Shown in pieces: positions 42,119-49,846 of a stretch of 64,000 bases of DNA. A model generated the notes under the pieces. That model worked only from the letters and a program-made list of their open reading frames with translations. It did no database searches and had not been told where the DNA came from. Within the stretch, counting starts at the first letter, position 1. Each line of letters opens with the position of its first letter. Origin of the DNA: Polluticoccus soli (lineage in GTDB: Bacteria > Bacteroidota > Bacteroidia > Chitinophagales > Chitinophagaceae); contig NZ_JARJHT010000002.1 in the NCBI RefSeq assembly GCF_029269745.1, positions 310,001 through 374,000 on the forward strand, read 5' to 3'. Position numbers and translations under genes: made by a program.

Positions 42119-42144
42119 CCCAACTTTTCAAATTATTCCGGATA

Positions 42145-43044
42145 ATGTTGCGTGAAGCCCGTATCAGAGCTAAATGGCACTTGTTCTTATTATCTCGCCT
42201 TAGGGATTATGCCCAGCTGCTGAAACCCAACCTGAGTATTATGGTTGTTTTCTCTAGCGTAGTGGGCTATCTACTAGCTCCGGGTGTACAGTTCAACTGG
42301 TTGAATGTTGTCATCCTGTTTGTAGGTGGCGTACTTGTTACGGGTGCAGCCAATACCATCAATCAAATACTAGAGCGTCACAGCGATGCGTTTATGAAAC
42401 GCACGATGTCGCGTCCTATGCCTGATGGCCGTATGGGTACTGGTGAAGCCTGGGCTCTTGCTGTTGTTGCAGGGGTATCTGGAGTCTGGTTGCTGGGCCA
42501 TTTTTTCAACCCACTTGCTGGTTTGCTCAGCCTTATTTCTTTGCTGTTATACGCCTTTGCTTATACGCCGATGAAAAAGATCCACCCGGTGGCGGTGCTT
42601 ATCGGGGCGATCCCTGGTGCATTACCTCCGCTTATAGGCTGGGTAGCTGCTACTGGTAGCCTGGGTATAGGTGGCTGGATACTTTTCATGATCCAGTTCT
42701 TCTGGCAGTTTCCACACTTCTGGGCAATTGCTTGGGTAGGATACGAAGATTACCTGAAAGCAGGTATCCGCATGTTGCCTTCCAATCAGGGAAGAACTCG
42801 TTTTACTGGTCTGCAGTGCATGTTCTATAGCATAGTATTGGTACCAATGGCTATTATGCCACGTATGGTAGGCATCACTGGTAATGTTGGTATGTGGGTC
42901 ACAATGGCTTGCGGTGTGTTCTACTTCATTGCGTCTGTTTACTTTTATATACACAACGATCATAAATCGGCTAAAAGAGTGATGTTCTCGTCGTTCATAT
43001 ACCTGCCAGTTGTGTTGTTAGCTTTATTGTTTGATAAACTTTAA
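42145..43044 (+). CDS. ctaB: Protoheme IX farnesyltransferase (heme O synthase)
   Basis: Inner-membrane UbiA-type prenyltransferase that adds a farnesyl group to heme b for haem-copper oxidases. About 300 residues from ATG 42145. The first Asp-rich motif region is NTINQILERHSDAFMKRTMSRPMPDG; the position of the first family Asp is occupied by Glu (E in QILERHSD), with RTMSRP following. A second motif region is YTPMKKIHPVAVLIGAIPGALPPLIGWVA. Eight or nine hydrophobic helices. It heads the oxidase cluster behind its own promoter. Confidence 0.92.
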   Translation: MLREARIRAKWHLFLLSRLRDYAQLLKPNLSIMVVFSSVVGYLLAPGVQFNWLNVVILFVGGVLVTGAANTINQILERHSDAFMKRTMSRPMPDGRMGTGEAWALAVVAGVSGVWLLGHFFNPLAGLLSLISLLLYAFAYTPMKKIHPVAVLIGAIPGALPPLIGWVAATGSLGIGGWILFMIQFFWQFPHFWAIAWVGYEDYLKAGIRMLPSNQGRTRFTGLQCMFYSIVLVPMAIMPRMVGITGNVGMWVTMACGVFYFIASVYFYIHNDHKSAKRVMFSSFIYLPVVLLALLFDKL

Positions 43045-43056
43045 TTTTTCTTGATT

Positions 43057-43626
43057 ATGGAAGGGGCCGTTTCATCAGTGCAGAGAAAGAAAATTCACCC
43101 GCACAAATTTGCTTTATGGATAGCTATTGCCAGCATCGTAATGATGTTTGCAGGGCTAACAAGCGCCTACATTGTACGTCAGGCACAAGGTAACTGGAAG
43201 ACGTATTCGCTTCCGAACACTTTCTGGATATCCACCGTGGTGATACTGATGAGCAGTGGCACTATGATGATGGCGGTAAAGGCATTCAAACAACGATATA
43301 TGCCACGCTACCGTATGCTGATGATCGTTACGCTGATACTTGGGTCACTATTCGCCTTATTGCAATACATTGGTTTCGGGCAGTTGAATGATAGCAACAT
43401 CCATTTGAACGGCAATCCTAGTGAATCCTTTCTGTTTATTATTGCAGGATTACACTTATTGCACATTGCGGGTGGCATTATTGCATTATTAATTGTATTT
43501 TACCGCGCCTCTAGAACAAAGGTGAAAATTTACAATGCTACCGGGCTTGAAATAGCAGCCACCTACTGGCACTTTATGGATGCATTGTGGATTTATTTAT
43601 TTGTGTTCTTTCTGGCAAATCAATAA
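43057..43626 (+). CDS. Cytochrome c oxidase subunit III-like protein (short form)
   Basis: Five-helix integral membrane protein of the haem-copper oxidase subunit III family, 189 residues from ATG 43057. Segments: KFALWIAIASIVMMFAGLTSAYIV, PNTFWISTVVILMSSGTMMMAV, MLMIVTLILGSLFALLQYIGF, SFLFIIAGLHLLHIAGGIIALLIV and YWHFMDALWIYLFVFF. The ETYWHFMD-like block EIAATYWHFMDALWIYLF is typical. A second subunit III gene follows directly, and pairs of this kind are common in Bacteroidota oxidase clusters. It has a role in proton uptake or assembly rather than catalysis. 12 bases after ctaB. Confidence 0.88.
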   Translation: MEGAVSSVQRKKIHPHKFALWIAIASIVMMFAGLTSAYIVRQAQGNWKTYSLPNTFWISTVVILMSSGTMMMAVKAFKQRYMPRYRMLMIVTLILGSLFALLQYIGFGQLNDSNIHLNGNPSESFLFIIAGLHLLHIAGGIIALLIVFYRASRTKVKIYNATGLEIAATYWHFMDALWIYLFVFFLANQ

Positions 43627-43680
43627 AGTATTTTCGAAATTCGCACCCAAATTCACAGCAACAGTAACTTAAATTAATTT

Positions 43681-44427
43681 ATGGCACATTCAGCTACAGC
43701 AGCAGCGGAAACAAAAGTATGGGGTGGTGGACGCTCACCGTTTAACGTGAGCTACGGGAAGATGATGATGTGGTTTTTCCTGCTCTCAGATGCGTTCACG
43801 TTTGGCGCATTCCTTATCTCTTACGGTACTACGCGTTTCTTTAGCGCTGTATGGCCAGATCCTAACCACGTATTCCACGCATTCCCGTTCATGGGCCATG
43901 CAAACCTGCCGCTTCTGTTTGTGAGCTTGATGACCTTCATCCTGATCATGTCGTCGGTAACGATGGTACTGGCAGTACATGCGGGTCACTACGGCGATCG
44001 CAAAGGCGTTATCAAATGGTTGCTGTTCACCATTATCGGTGGTATCTGCTTCCTTAGCTGCCAGGCATGGGAATGGACGCACTTGCATCATCAAGGTGCA
44101 TGGTGGGGTTCTTTCACAGACTCAAGCGCGCCGCTGTCTGGCATCGAGCAATTCTTTAACATGAAAGATCCGAGGGTTACAGGTCCGCTGGCAGCACATG
44201 GCATGCAGGCTACCCACGATTTTTATAACTACTTCTTTACCATTACCGGTTTCCACGGTGCGCACGTTGCCAGCGGTGTGGTACTGCTGTGCCTGGTGTT
44301 GATCAACTCAATCAACGGTACTTACGATCGTCGTGGCCACTATGAAATGGTTGAGAAGATCGGTCTTTACTGGCACTTTGTAGACCTTGTTTGGGTATTT
44401 GTATTCACTTGCTTCTATCTGTTATAA
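43681..44427 (+). CDS. Cytochrome c oxidase subunit III-like protein (long form)
   Basis: Integral membrane subunit III, 248 residues, of a haem-copper oxidase. Starts with a cytosolic GGGRSPFNVSYGKMMMWFFLLSDAFTFGAFL block (N-terminal Ser/Gly-rich), and includes GHYGDRKGVIKWLLFTIIGGICFLSCQAWEW, ITGFHGAHVASGVVLLCLVLIN and a C-terminal KIGLYWHFVDLVWVFVFTCFYLL. These match the subunit III fold with the carboxyl helix cluster. Lies 54 bases after the shorter homologue, in the same operon. Subunits I and II are absent from the window. Confidence 0.92.
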   Translation: MAHSATAAAETKVWGGGRSPFNVSYGKMMMWFFLLSDAFTFGAFLISYGTTRFFSAVWPDPNHVFHAFPFMGHANLPLLFVSLMTFILIMSSVTMVLAVHAGHYGDRKGVIKWLLFTIIGGICFLSCQAWEWTHLHHQGAWWGSFTDSSAPLSGIEQFFNMKDPRVTGPLAAHGMQATHDFYNYFFTITGFHGAHVASGVVLLCLVLINSINGTYDRRGHYEMVEKIGLYWHFVDLVWVFVFTCFYLL

Positions 44428-44452
44428 TCACAACTAAACTAACTACTGGATA

Positions 44453-44872
44453 ATGTCACAGCATCATCATACAGAGAATAACATTCAGCACCTGTACGAA
44501 GGAGATCAGTCGAAACTGTACTCAGGTGTTATGCAACACCACACCGACATCAGCTCTGCGGAAAGCAGGAAGCAAGTTGGTCGTATCTGGAAAGTATTTT
44601 GGATACTCCTCGCCGTAACTATCGTAGAGGTAATCCTTGGTATGTTTTTCAGCTACAGCATACCTAAAGGTTTCCTGAACTCGATGTTCCTTCTGCTTAC
44701 TCTTTTCAAAGCAGGTTATATCGTGTCAGTATTCATGCACCTTGGCGATGAAGTAAAGAGCTTCCTCATTACTGTGCTGATACCTTTGACACTGTTTATT
44801 TGGTTTATTATCGCATTCCTTGCTGACGGTGGCTTCTGGTTGCACATGAACAGCACTGCACCAATGCGTTAA
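44453..44872 (+). CDS. Cytochrome c oxidase subunit IV-like protein
   Basis: Small membrane protein of the COX4_pro family (139 residues), an accessory subunit of prokaryotic haem-copper oxidases. N-terminal about 45 residues are polar and His-rich (SQHHHTENN), then three hydrophobic helices (IWKVFWILLAVTIVEVILGMFF, GFLNSMFLLLTLFKAGYIVSVF, FLITVLIPLTLFIWFIIAFL) with MHLGDE between the second and third. Starts 25 bases after the second subunit III gene. Confidence 0.88.
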   Translation: MSQHHHTENNIQHLYEGDQSKLYSGVMQHHTDISSAESRKQVGRIWKVFWILLAVTIVEVILGMFFSYSIPKGFLNSMFLLLTLFKAGYIVSVFMHLGDEVKSFLITVLIPLTLFIWFIIAFLADGGFWLHMNSTAPMR

Positions 44873-44887
44873 TATTTAAGAGGATAA

Positions 44888-45616
44888 ATGAGCAGTAAAG
44901 GATCTAGTAAAAAACTGATTTTAGTACTATTGGCGATAGCGGTATCTGTTGGGGTACCGCTATCGATGTTTTTAACGGCGAAGTATCTGAAGGTAGATAA
45001 GATAGATCTGCCCGATTACTACCTACCCGAGGGTGTTCAGACTCGCGTGGAAGATGGCAAAACAGTCACCGATACAGTTTATCACCAGGTAAGTGATATT
45101 ACGCTCACCAACCAGTTGGGTAACAAGGTTTCTTTGAATAAAGATCTGGCTGGTAAGGTTGTGGTGATTAATTTCTTTTTTGCCCGCTGTCCGTCTGTAT
45201 GTCCAAAGCTCACGTCAAATATGATCCTGTTGCAGAACGCGTTTCGCAAGAACCCAAAGGTGCGTAATGAGCTCGAACAGGACGTCCAACTCGTGTCGAT
45301 GACGGTAAATCCTGAACACGATTCATTCCCGGTTTTGCGGGACTACGCCGATCGTTTTAATGTGAATCACGATCATTGGTGGTTCCTGACCGGTAGCAAG
45401 CAGGACATTTATAATTTTGCCCGTAATGAATTACGTGTATCAGTGCAGCCAACGGAAGGCGGTGTCGAGGACTTTATTCATACCGAGAAAATTGTCCTGA
45501 TAGACAAGGATAGATACATACGCGGCTATTACGATGGACTTGATAGCGCAGATATAAAGCGTTGTGCCGAAGATGTGGTAATTCTAACATTGGAAAAGAA
45601 GCACAAAAAAAGATAA
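44888..45616 (+). CDS. SCO family copper chaperone
   Basis: SCO1/SenC-type thioredoxin-like protein tethered outside the inner membrane, which delivers copper to the CuA site of oxidase subunit II. N-terminal anchor SKKLILVLLAIAVSVGVPLSMFL; metal cysteines C101 and C105 in FARCPSVCPKL; the conserved His is in DFIHTEKIVLIDKD. 242 residues, normal. Copper chaperone rather than disulphide enzyme by the CxxxC spacing. It starts 15 bases after the subunit IV gene. No copper sensor gene is seen. Confidence 0.92.
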   Translation: MSSKGSSKKLILVLLAIAVSVGVPLSMFLTAKYLKVDKIDLPDYYLPEGVQTRVEDGKTVTDTVYHQVSDITLTNQLGNKVSLNKDLAGKVVVINFFFARCPSVCPKLTSNMILLQNAFRKNPKVRNELEQDVQLVSMTVNPEHDSFPVLRDYADRFNVNHDHWWFLTGSKQDIYNFARNELRVSVQPTEGGVEDFIHTEKIVLIDKDRYIRGYYDGLDSADIKRCAEDVVILTLEKKHKKR

Positions 45617-45646
45617 GAGTTCCTCACCAGTTTGAAAGTATTAGAG

Positions 45647-46189
45647 ATGCTTAGTCCCATAATTCAAAAGAACGATAAGCAAGCACGTTTGCTGATCCTA
45701 ACTGTTTCGTTCGTGGTTTTTGCAGCCGTTGTCATTCTTTCTAAAGTAAAACTGGAAGTTGACCTTGGGTTTGATGTGCACATCTTTGCCCTTGTCAATG
45801 CCGTGATCAATTCTGCTGTGTCCATTTTGCTTGTCGCAGCGTTTGTTGCCATCAAAAACAAACAGTACATCGCGCACAAAAATCTCATGTTGACAGCAAT
45901 GTTGCTGTCTGTCGTTTTTCTCGTGTCTTATATTGCCCATCACCTGCTGGCCGGCGATACGAAATACGGTGGCGAAGGGACTATACGCTATGTTTATTTC
46001 ATCATCCTGATCACCCATATCTTCCTGGCTGCGATCATTCTTCCGTTCATCTTGTTCACCGCCTACCGCTCACTGACCGGCGAGTTCGAGAAACACAAAA
46101 AACTGGCTCGCTATACCTTCCCATTATGGTTGTATGTTAGCGTTACCGGTGTGCTGGTTTACCTGTTCATTTCGCCATACTATAACTGA
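45647..46189 (+). CDS. DUF420 membrane protein
   Basis: Integral membrane protein of the DUF420 family, about 180 residues, found in oxidase clusters of Bacteroidota and others. It has five hydrophobic segments: LLILTVSFVVFAAVVILS, IFALVNAVINSAVSILLVAAFVAI, LMLTAMLLSVVFLVSYIAHHLL, YVYFIILITHIFLAAIILPFIL and TFPLWLYVSVTGVLVYLFI. Two conserved His sites (SYIAHHLL and LITHIFLA) might ligate haem or metal; this is inference. Start at ATG 45647; the frame is open from TTG 45632. It probably helps assemble the oxidase. Confidence 0.9.
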   Translation: MLSPIIQKNDKQARLLILTVSFVVFAAVVILSKVKLEVDLGFDVHIFALVNAVINSAVSILLVAAFVAIKNKQYIAHKNLMLTAMLLSVVFLVSYIAHHLLAGDTKYGGEGTIRYVYFIILITHIFLAAIILPFILFTAYRSLTGEFEKHKKLARYTFPLWLYVSVTGVLVYLFISPYYN

Positions 46190-46225
46190 TTTGGCTGGTT
46201 TTATCTAAAGAACTAATTTTAGATT

Positions 46226-46438
46226 ATGAGAAAAAGGCTGCTGATCGTGTTGATGTTGATAGTAGCGGCTCCTGCGGTATATGCACAGGGGTGCGCTATG
46301 TGTACCAAAACAGCTTCGGAACTGGATAATAAAAGTGCCAAAGGGCTAAATGGAGGTATCCTATACCTGGCCGCTTTGCCGCTTGCTATTATGGGTACAG
46401 TGGGCTTCATTTGGTGGAAGCATAACAAAGGCCACTAG
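46226..46438 (+). CDS. Small exported CxxC membrane protein
   Basis: A 70-residue protein: signal peptide 1-20 (ending VYA before Q), then GCAMCTKTASELDNKSAKGLNGG containing a CxxC pair (C23 and C26), then one membrane helix (ILYLAALPLAIMGTVGFIWW) and a short KHNKGH tail. Small proteins of this layout commonly end oxidase clusters in Bacteroidota. The CxxC outside the membrane suggests a redox or metal-binding role in assembly. It starts 36 bases after the DUF420 gene. Confidence 0.7.
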   Translation: MRKRLLIVLMLIVAAPAVYAQGCAMCTKTASELDNKSAKGLNGGILYLAALPLAIMGTVGFIWWKHNKGH

Positions 46439-46485
46439 CCAGTCGCTGCCTTTTTCGGGAAACGTTGATCAAAACACACTTCTAT

Positions 46486-47217
46486 ATGAAAAAGGGCTTC
46501 TATTTATTTATCCTCCCGCTAATTCTTGCTGCAAGTGCTTCATGTAAACACCAGTTCGTGAAAGGTACTGGCGCATCAGCTACTGAAACGCGCAATGTTC
46601 AACAATTTACAGCCGTATTGGTAGAGGCTCCTATAAATGCCATCATTACCGTGGATGAACACCTGGCTGCCAATGCTGTTCAAATAACTGGCTATAGCAA
46701 CCTGCTACCACTTGTCAAAACAGAGATCAAAGGGAATAAGCTGCGTGTATACACCGATGAAGGCGTGCACTTTGATACAGACAAAGACATTGAAGTGAAA
46801 ATTAGCATGGCGGCAATTTCCAGCCTTGAAATAACAGGTGCCGGTGAGGCCCTGGTGGCCGGCAATGTAAAATCCGACAAGTTTGACCTCGACATAACTG
46901 GCGCCGGCAATGTTACTATCGACAATATCAACAGCAATACATTTATCGCTGACCTTTCCGGGGCTGGCAGCCTGACGGTAAAGAATGGCATGGTTGATCG
47001 TGCAGTGTATGATGTGACGGGTGCAGGAGAAGTAACGTCCTTTCCGCTAAAAGCGAAACATGTGGAGGCAAATGTAACCGGCGCAGGTGATGTGGAAGTG
47101 CATGCAACAGACAAGTTGAATGCCGACATCACCGGTGTAGGCAGCATTAGCTATAAGGGTCATCCGGCCATCACACAGAATGTTACCGGCGCGGGTAACA
47201 TTGAGGATGCTAACTAA
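46486..47217 (+). CDS. DUF2807 lipoprotein with beta-helix repeats
   Basis: Lipoprotein of about 243 residues; lipobox SASC just after a hydrophobic segment (FYLFILPLILAASASC). The mature part is the DUF2807 (head GIN) domain, formed of about seven repeats of 20-25 residues each carrying a (T/S)GAG(x)V turn, for instance ITGAGEALV, ITGAGNVTI, LSGAGSLTV, VTGAGEVTS and VTGAGNIED. The repeats suggest a right-handed beta-helix. Function of the family is unknown. ATG 46486 is the preferred start over 46465, because MKKGF gives a proper signal peptide. Confidence 0.85.
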   Translation: MKKGFYLFILPLILAASASCKHQFVKGTGASATETRNVQQFTAVLVEAPINAIITVDEHLAANAVQITGYSNLLPLVKTEIKGNKLRVYTDEGVHFDTDKDIEVKISMAAISSLEITGAGEALVAGNVKSDKFDLDITGAGNVTIDNINSNTFIADLSGAGSLTVKNGMVDRAVYDVTGAGEVTSFPLKAKHVEANVTGAGDVEVHATDKLNADITGVGSISYKGHPAITQNVTGAGNIEDAN

Positions 47218-47306
47218 TTCATTACTAGAATATAGCAACATTAACATTTCAACCTCGGCAGCTATGGCGATTTTTTAGTAAATTGAAATGGCTAAAATGA
47301 TGTTCT

Positions 47307-47753
47307 ATGCTCAGGAATTTGTCAATGCGCTTGTTTTTAGCAGTTTTATTAATTACCGGCGGCTACGATCTAGCCGCAGCGCAGAACGATCCTATCGAGG
47401 GTTTTTGGTTTAACGAGGAGAAATCTGCTAAAGTACATATTTACAAAGGCCATGATAACCGCTTCTATGGCAAGGTGGCCTGGCTGAAAGTGCCAACTAG
47501 AGATGGTAAACCTAAAGTTGATGCGCACAATCCAGATCCCAATAAACGAAGCAGCCCGATAGTGGGGCTTGTGATTCTGAAAGGTTTTGAAAAGGATGGG
47601 TCGAACGCCTATGAAGAGGGTACCATCTACGATCCCAAAAGCGGCAAAACGTATTCTTGTAAGATGACTCTCGACGGAACTACGCTCGATGTTCGGGGAT
47701 TTATAGGTTTTTCGATGATCGGCCGGTCTACAAGATGGTTTCGTGCCGATTAA
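47307..47753 (+). CDS. DUF2147 exported protein
   Basis: Exported 148-residue protein of the DUF2147 family, a lipocalin-like beta-barrel. Signal peptide ends DLAAA-Q (about residue 25). Typical segments: IEGFWFNEEKSAKVHIYK (about 30-47), FYGKVAWLKVPTRDG, PIVGLVILKGFEKDG, EEGTIYDPKSGKTYSCKMTLDGTTLDVRGFIGFSMIGRSTRWFR. Relatives have no assigned function. Start could also be the ATG at 47325 (MRLFLAV). Starts about 90 bases after the DUF2807 gene. Confidence 0.88.
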   Translation: MLRNLSMRLFLAVLLITGGYDLAAAQNDPIEGFWFNEEKSAKVHIYKGHDNRFYGKVAWLKVPTRDGKPKVDAHNPDPNKRSSPIVGLVILKGFEKDGSNAYEEGTIYDPKSGKTYSCKMTLDGTTLDVRGFIGFSMIGRSTRWFRAD

Positions 47754-47765
47754 CCCAACTATTAC

Positions 47766-48230
47766 ATGGCGAAAAAAAGTGCTGGCATCTTGTTGTATCG
47801 CTATAACAATAAGGAGCTTGAATGCCTGTTAGTACATCCCGGCGGACCTATGCACGTACGGCGTGACCTCGGTGCGTGGTCGATACCCAAAGGTGAATAC
47901 GACGAAGGAGAAGTGCCGCTTTTAGCTGCCAGACGTGAATTTGAAGAAGAGACAGGCTACAAGCTCTTAGGGGCTGATTTTATGGCGCTGACGCCTGTAA
48001 AACAGAAAAGTGGCAAATGGGTTCATGCCTGGGCCGTAGAGGGAGATTTTGATACATCAACCCTTGTAAGCAATACATTTCCACTACAGTGGCCGCCGCG
48101 ATCAGGCAAATGGCAAGACGTGCCTGAGGTAGATAGGGCAGAGTGGTTCTCCGTTCATTTGGCTATCGAAAAGATCATCCCTGCACAAGCTGCATTGATA
48201 CTCGAGCTACTCCAAAAACTTGGAGGTTAG
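47766..48230 (+). CDS. Nudix hydrolase
   Basis: Cytosolic Nudix-family pyrophosphohydrolase, 154 residues. The Nudix box is complete: GEYDEGEVPLLAARREFEEETGY, with the metal-binding REFEEE glutamates. N-terminal KKSAGILLYRYNNKELECLLVHPGG and later WVHAWAVEGDFD give the expected substrate-side strands. It could hydrolyse a nucleoside di- or triphosphate derivative. Starts 12 bases after the DUF2147 stop, and its stop overlaps the convergent CAP gene by 4 bases. Confidence 0.9.
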   Translation: MAKKSAGILLYRYNNKELECLLVHPGGPMHVRRDLGAWSIPKGEYDEGEVPLLAARREFEEETGYKLLGADFMALTPVKQKSGKWVHAWAVEGDFDTSTLVSNTFPLQWPPRSGKWQDVPEVDRAEWFSVHLAIEKIIPAQAALILELLQKLGG

Positions 48231-48760
48231 CGGCCTGTTGCGAACTCTTGCGTCCAGTAAACACCACTTACGCCTACTCCCATTTCGGTAAATGTGCCGT
48301 TCATGATGTTCTTGCAGTGTCCTTCGCTGTTCAGCCATGCTTGTATCACGTCTTCTTCGCTTGCATAGCCGACCGCGACGTTTTCTCCATAGGCCTGCCA
48401 GTTGTAACCGGCGGCCGTTATTCGCTGCCCCGGATCTGAACCATTGGCTCCTGTATGCGACAGGGTATTGTTCTGATTCATCCAATTGCTATGGCTCACT
48501 GCAGCGGCTTCCAGTTTATCATTCCATGTTACCGGCGCAACCGCAGGATAGAATGTGTTTCCGCAGTTGCAACCTTTAGCACGTGTACTGTTTACCAGTT
48601 CAAGCAGTTTTTGCTCGCTGGCGGTTGGCGTGGTGTTGGTGCCACCCGGTGTGGTAGGTACTGGGTTCAGGTTATCATCGTCTTTGGTACACGATGCCAG
48701 CGAAATGAATGTAAAAACTATAACGACGTAAATAGAATGTAACAGCGTCCTTCTCTTCAT
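48227..48760 (-). CDS. CAP-domain (SCP/YkwD-like) lipoprotein
   Basis: Lipoprotein of 177 residues from ATG 48760; lipobox LASC (C22 or so), then a Thr/Pro-rich linker. The CAP domain (about 55-175) has conserved segments EQKLLELVNSTRAKG, AAAVSHSNWMNQNNTLSHTGANGSDPGQRI, YGENVAVGYASEEDVIQAWLNSEGHCKNIM and YWTQEF, with His and Glu residues of the CAP cleft. Relatives bind ligands or act on the cell wall; role unclear. Upstream in-frame codons to 48814 do not fit a signal peptide. No -7 box is obvious. Confidence 0.85.
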   Translation of the reverse strand: MKRRTLLHSIYVVIVFTFISLASCTKDDDNLNPVPTTPGGTNTTPTASEQKLLELVNSTRAKGCNCGNTFYPAVAPVTWNDKLEAAAVSHSNWMNQNNTLSHTGANGSDPGQRITAAGYNWQAYGENVAVGYASEEDVIQAWLNSEGHCKNIMNGTFTEMGVGVSGVYWTQEFATGR

Positions 48761-48844
48761 ATACTTGTTATTAATAGCTGCAAACGCGGCAAAAAACAAA
48801 TGCCTTCGTGCCAATATTTTGTACTAACAAAATGATAAAAAAAA

Positions 48845-48865
48845 CCACTTGCATTTTGCAGGTGG
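48845..48865 (-). terminator. Terminator of the small WxxGxW-like protein gene
   Basis: Nine-pair stem (48845-48853 with 48857-48865, one G-T pair) with a 3-base loop and an A-rich side (48834-48844) that reads as a T run on the reverse strand. It lies 25 bases past the stop at 48890. Confidence 0.75.
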
Positions 48866-48889
48866 CTTTCACACTATTACGAAATAAGA

Positions 48890-49192
48890 TTACCTCCAAT
48901 ATCCGCGTTTCCAACTATACCCCTTGCCGTGTTTGTGCCACTTGCCCGGTGTATAATATGCATGCGGGCGTGGTGCTTTTGCCCAATAACCTCCGCGATA
49001 AGCATAGCCTCTGCCTCTTGGTGCCCAGTCCTCGGCTATCCATACATAGCCGGGTCTCGGTGCCGGCCGATACATGGCCACTCTGCGCGGCATCGGCGGA
49101 CGGATGTTGACGATGATTTGTGCTTTACTCTCTGCAGCAAACAGTGTTGCTGCCAACATGAACAATGCTATCTTTTTACTTGCCAAATTCAT
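48890..49192 (-). CDS. Small exported YxxGxW-repeat protein
   Basis: A 100-residue exported protein. Signal peptide 1-24 (ending SKA before Q). The mature part is short and basic, with aromatic-glycine repeats: PGYVWIAEDW, YAYRGGYWAK, YYTPGKWHKH and YSWKRGYW, the pattern of WxxGxW-type BcpO-like repeat proteins. Arginine and proline rich, with a PRRVAMYRPAPRPG linker. Function unknown; such proteins are common in Bacteroidota genomes near envelope genes. It ends at a terminator. Confidence 0.8.
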   Translation of the reverse strand: MNLASKKIALFMLAATLFAAESKAQIIVNIRPPMPRRVAMYRPAPRPGYVWIAEDWAPRGRGYAYRGGYWAKAPRPHAYYTPGKWHKHGKGYSWKRGYWR

Positions 49193-49243
49193 AACAGTCT
49201 CCTTTGTTTAGCTGTTGATTAGATGGCCAGTACAGTTCGAGGT

Positions 49244-49774
49244 TTAACCGGCTGACTTATTTTTATTTATGTTCTGTCTAAGTGCTTCAAGCTCTTCTTC
49301 TGCTTTTCTGCTGCTCACCAAACGCCGCATTTTTTTTCCATGATGTTTGCGGGCCTCGTCGATGGAATGGGATGTGTAGATGTTGGTTTCTTTTTCGGCT
49401 AACGCCGAAAGCTCAACATAAAATTTTTTAATTGTTTCCAACTCTTCCTCCGTCAGGTCTTCGCTATCTATCAGCCTGTTGCTGGCGTTTTTGCTGGCTG
49501 CTATCAGCTCGTTCAGTTTCAGGTGTAAGGCAATGGTGTCTTTATTTTGCGATTGCTGAATAATGAATACCATCAGGAAAGTGACAATGGTTGTGCCGGT
49601 ATTGATGATGAGCTGCCAGGTATCGGAGAAGCCGAAGATGGGACCTGTGAGTGCCCATATCACGATAACAGTTAACGCGATGATGAACGCCAAAGGGCTG
49701 CCCGTGGCCTTTGTTACCTTATTCGAGAACTTGTCGAATATGTTATACAGCTTGTTTCTGTGCTTTACTTCCAT
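49244..49774 (-). CDS. Low affinity iron permease family protein
   Basis: Member of the low-affinity iron permease family (PF04120 type), 176 residues, in the inner membrane. The N-terminal block NKLYNIFDKFSNKVTKATGSPLAFIIAL and two close helices (about 27-47 and 57-72) are typical, followed by the family motif IIQQSQNKDTIALHLKLNELIAASKNASNRLIDSEDLTEEEL and a charged tail. The iron-transport role rests on a fungal relative and is unproven in bacteria. A 12-bp hairpin sits directly against its ATG. Same strand as the anti-sigma-like gene upstream. Confidence 0.85.
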   Translation of the reverse strand: MEVKHRNKLYNIFDKFSNKVTKATGSPLAFIIALTVIVIWALTGPIFGFSDTWQLIINTGTTIVTFLMVFIIQQSQNKDTIALHLKLNELIAASKNASNRLIDSEDLTEEELETIKKFYVELSALAEKETNIYTSHSIDEARKHHGKKMRRLVSSRKAEEELEALRQNINKNKSAG

Positions 49775-49803
49775 GATAAAAGCGGCATGTCGCCGCTTTT
49801 ATC
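49775..49803 (-). terminator. Hairpin abutting the iron permease start codon
   Basis: Perfect 12-bp stem GATAAAAGCGGC (49775-49786) with GCCGCTTTTATC (49792-49803), 5-base loop. On the reverse strand the stem's last base is next to the A of the permease ATG. It can act as a terminator for the upstream gene (stop 49847) or as a translational control element. Confidence 0.7.
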
Positions 49804-49846
49804 ATTCAAAAAAACTATGCCGTTGCAAAGGCTTATCTACTGGTTA

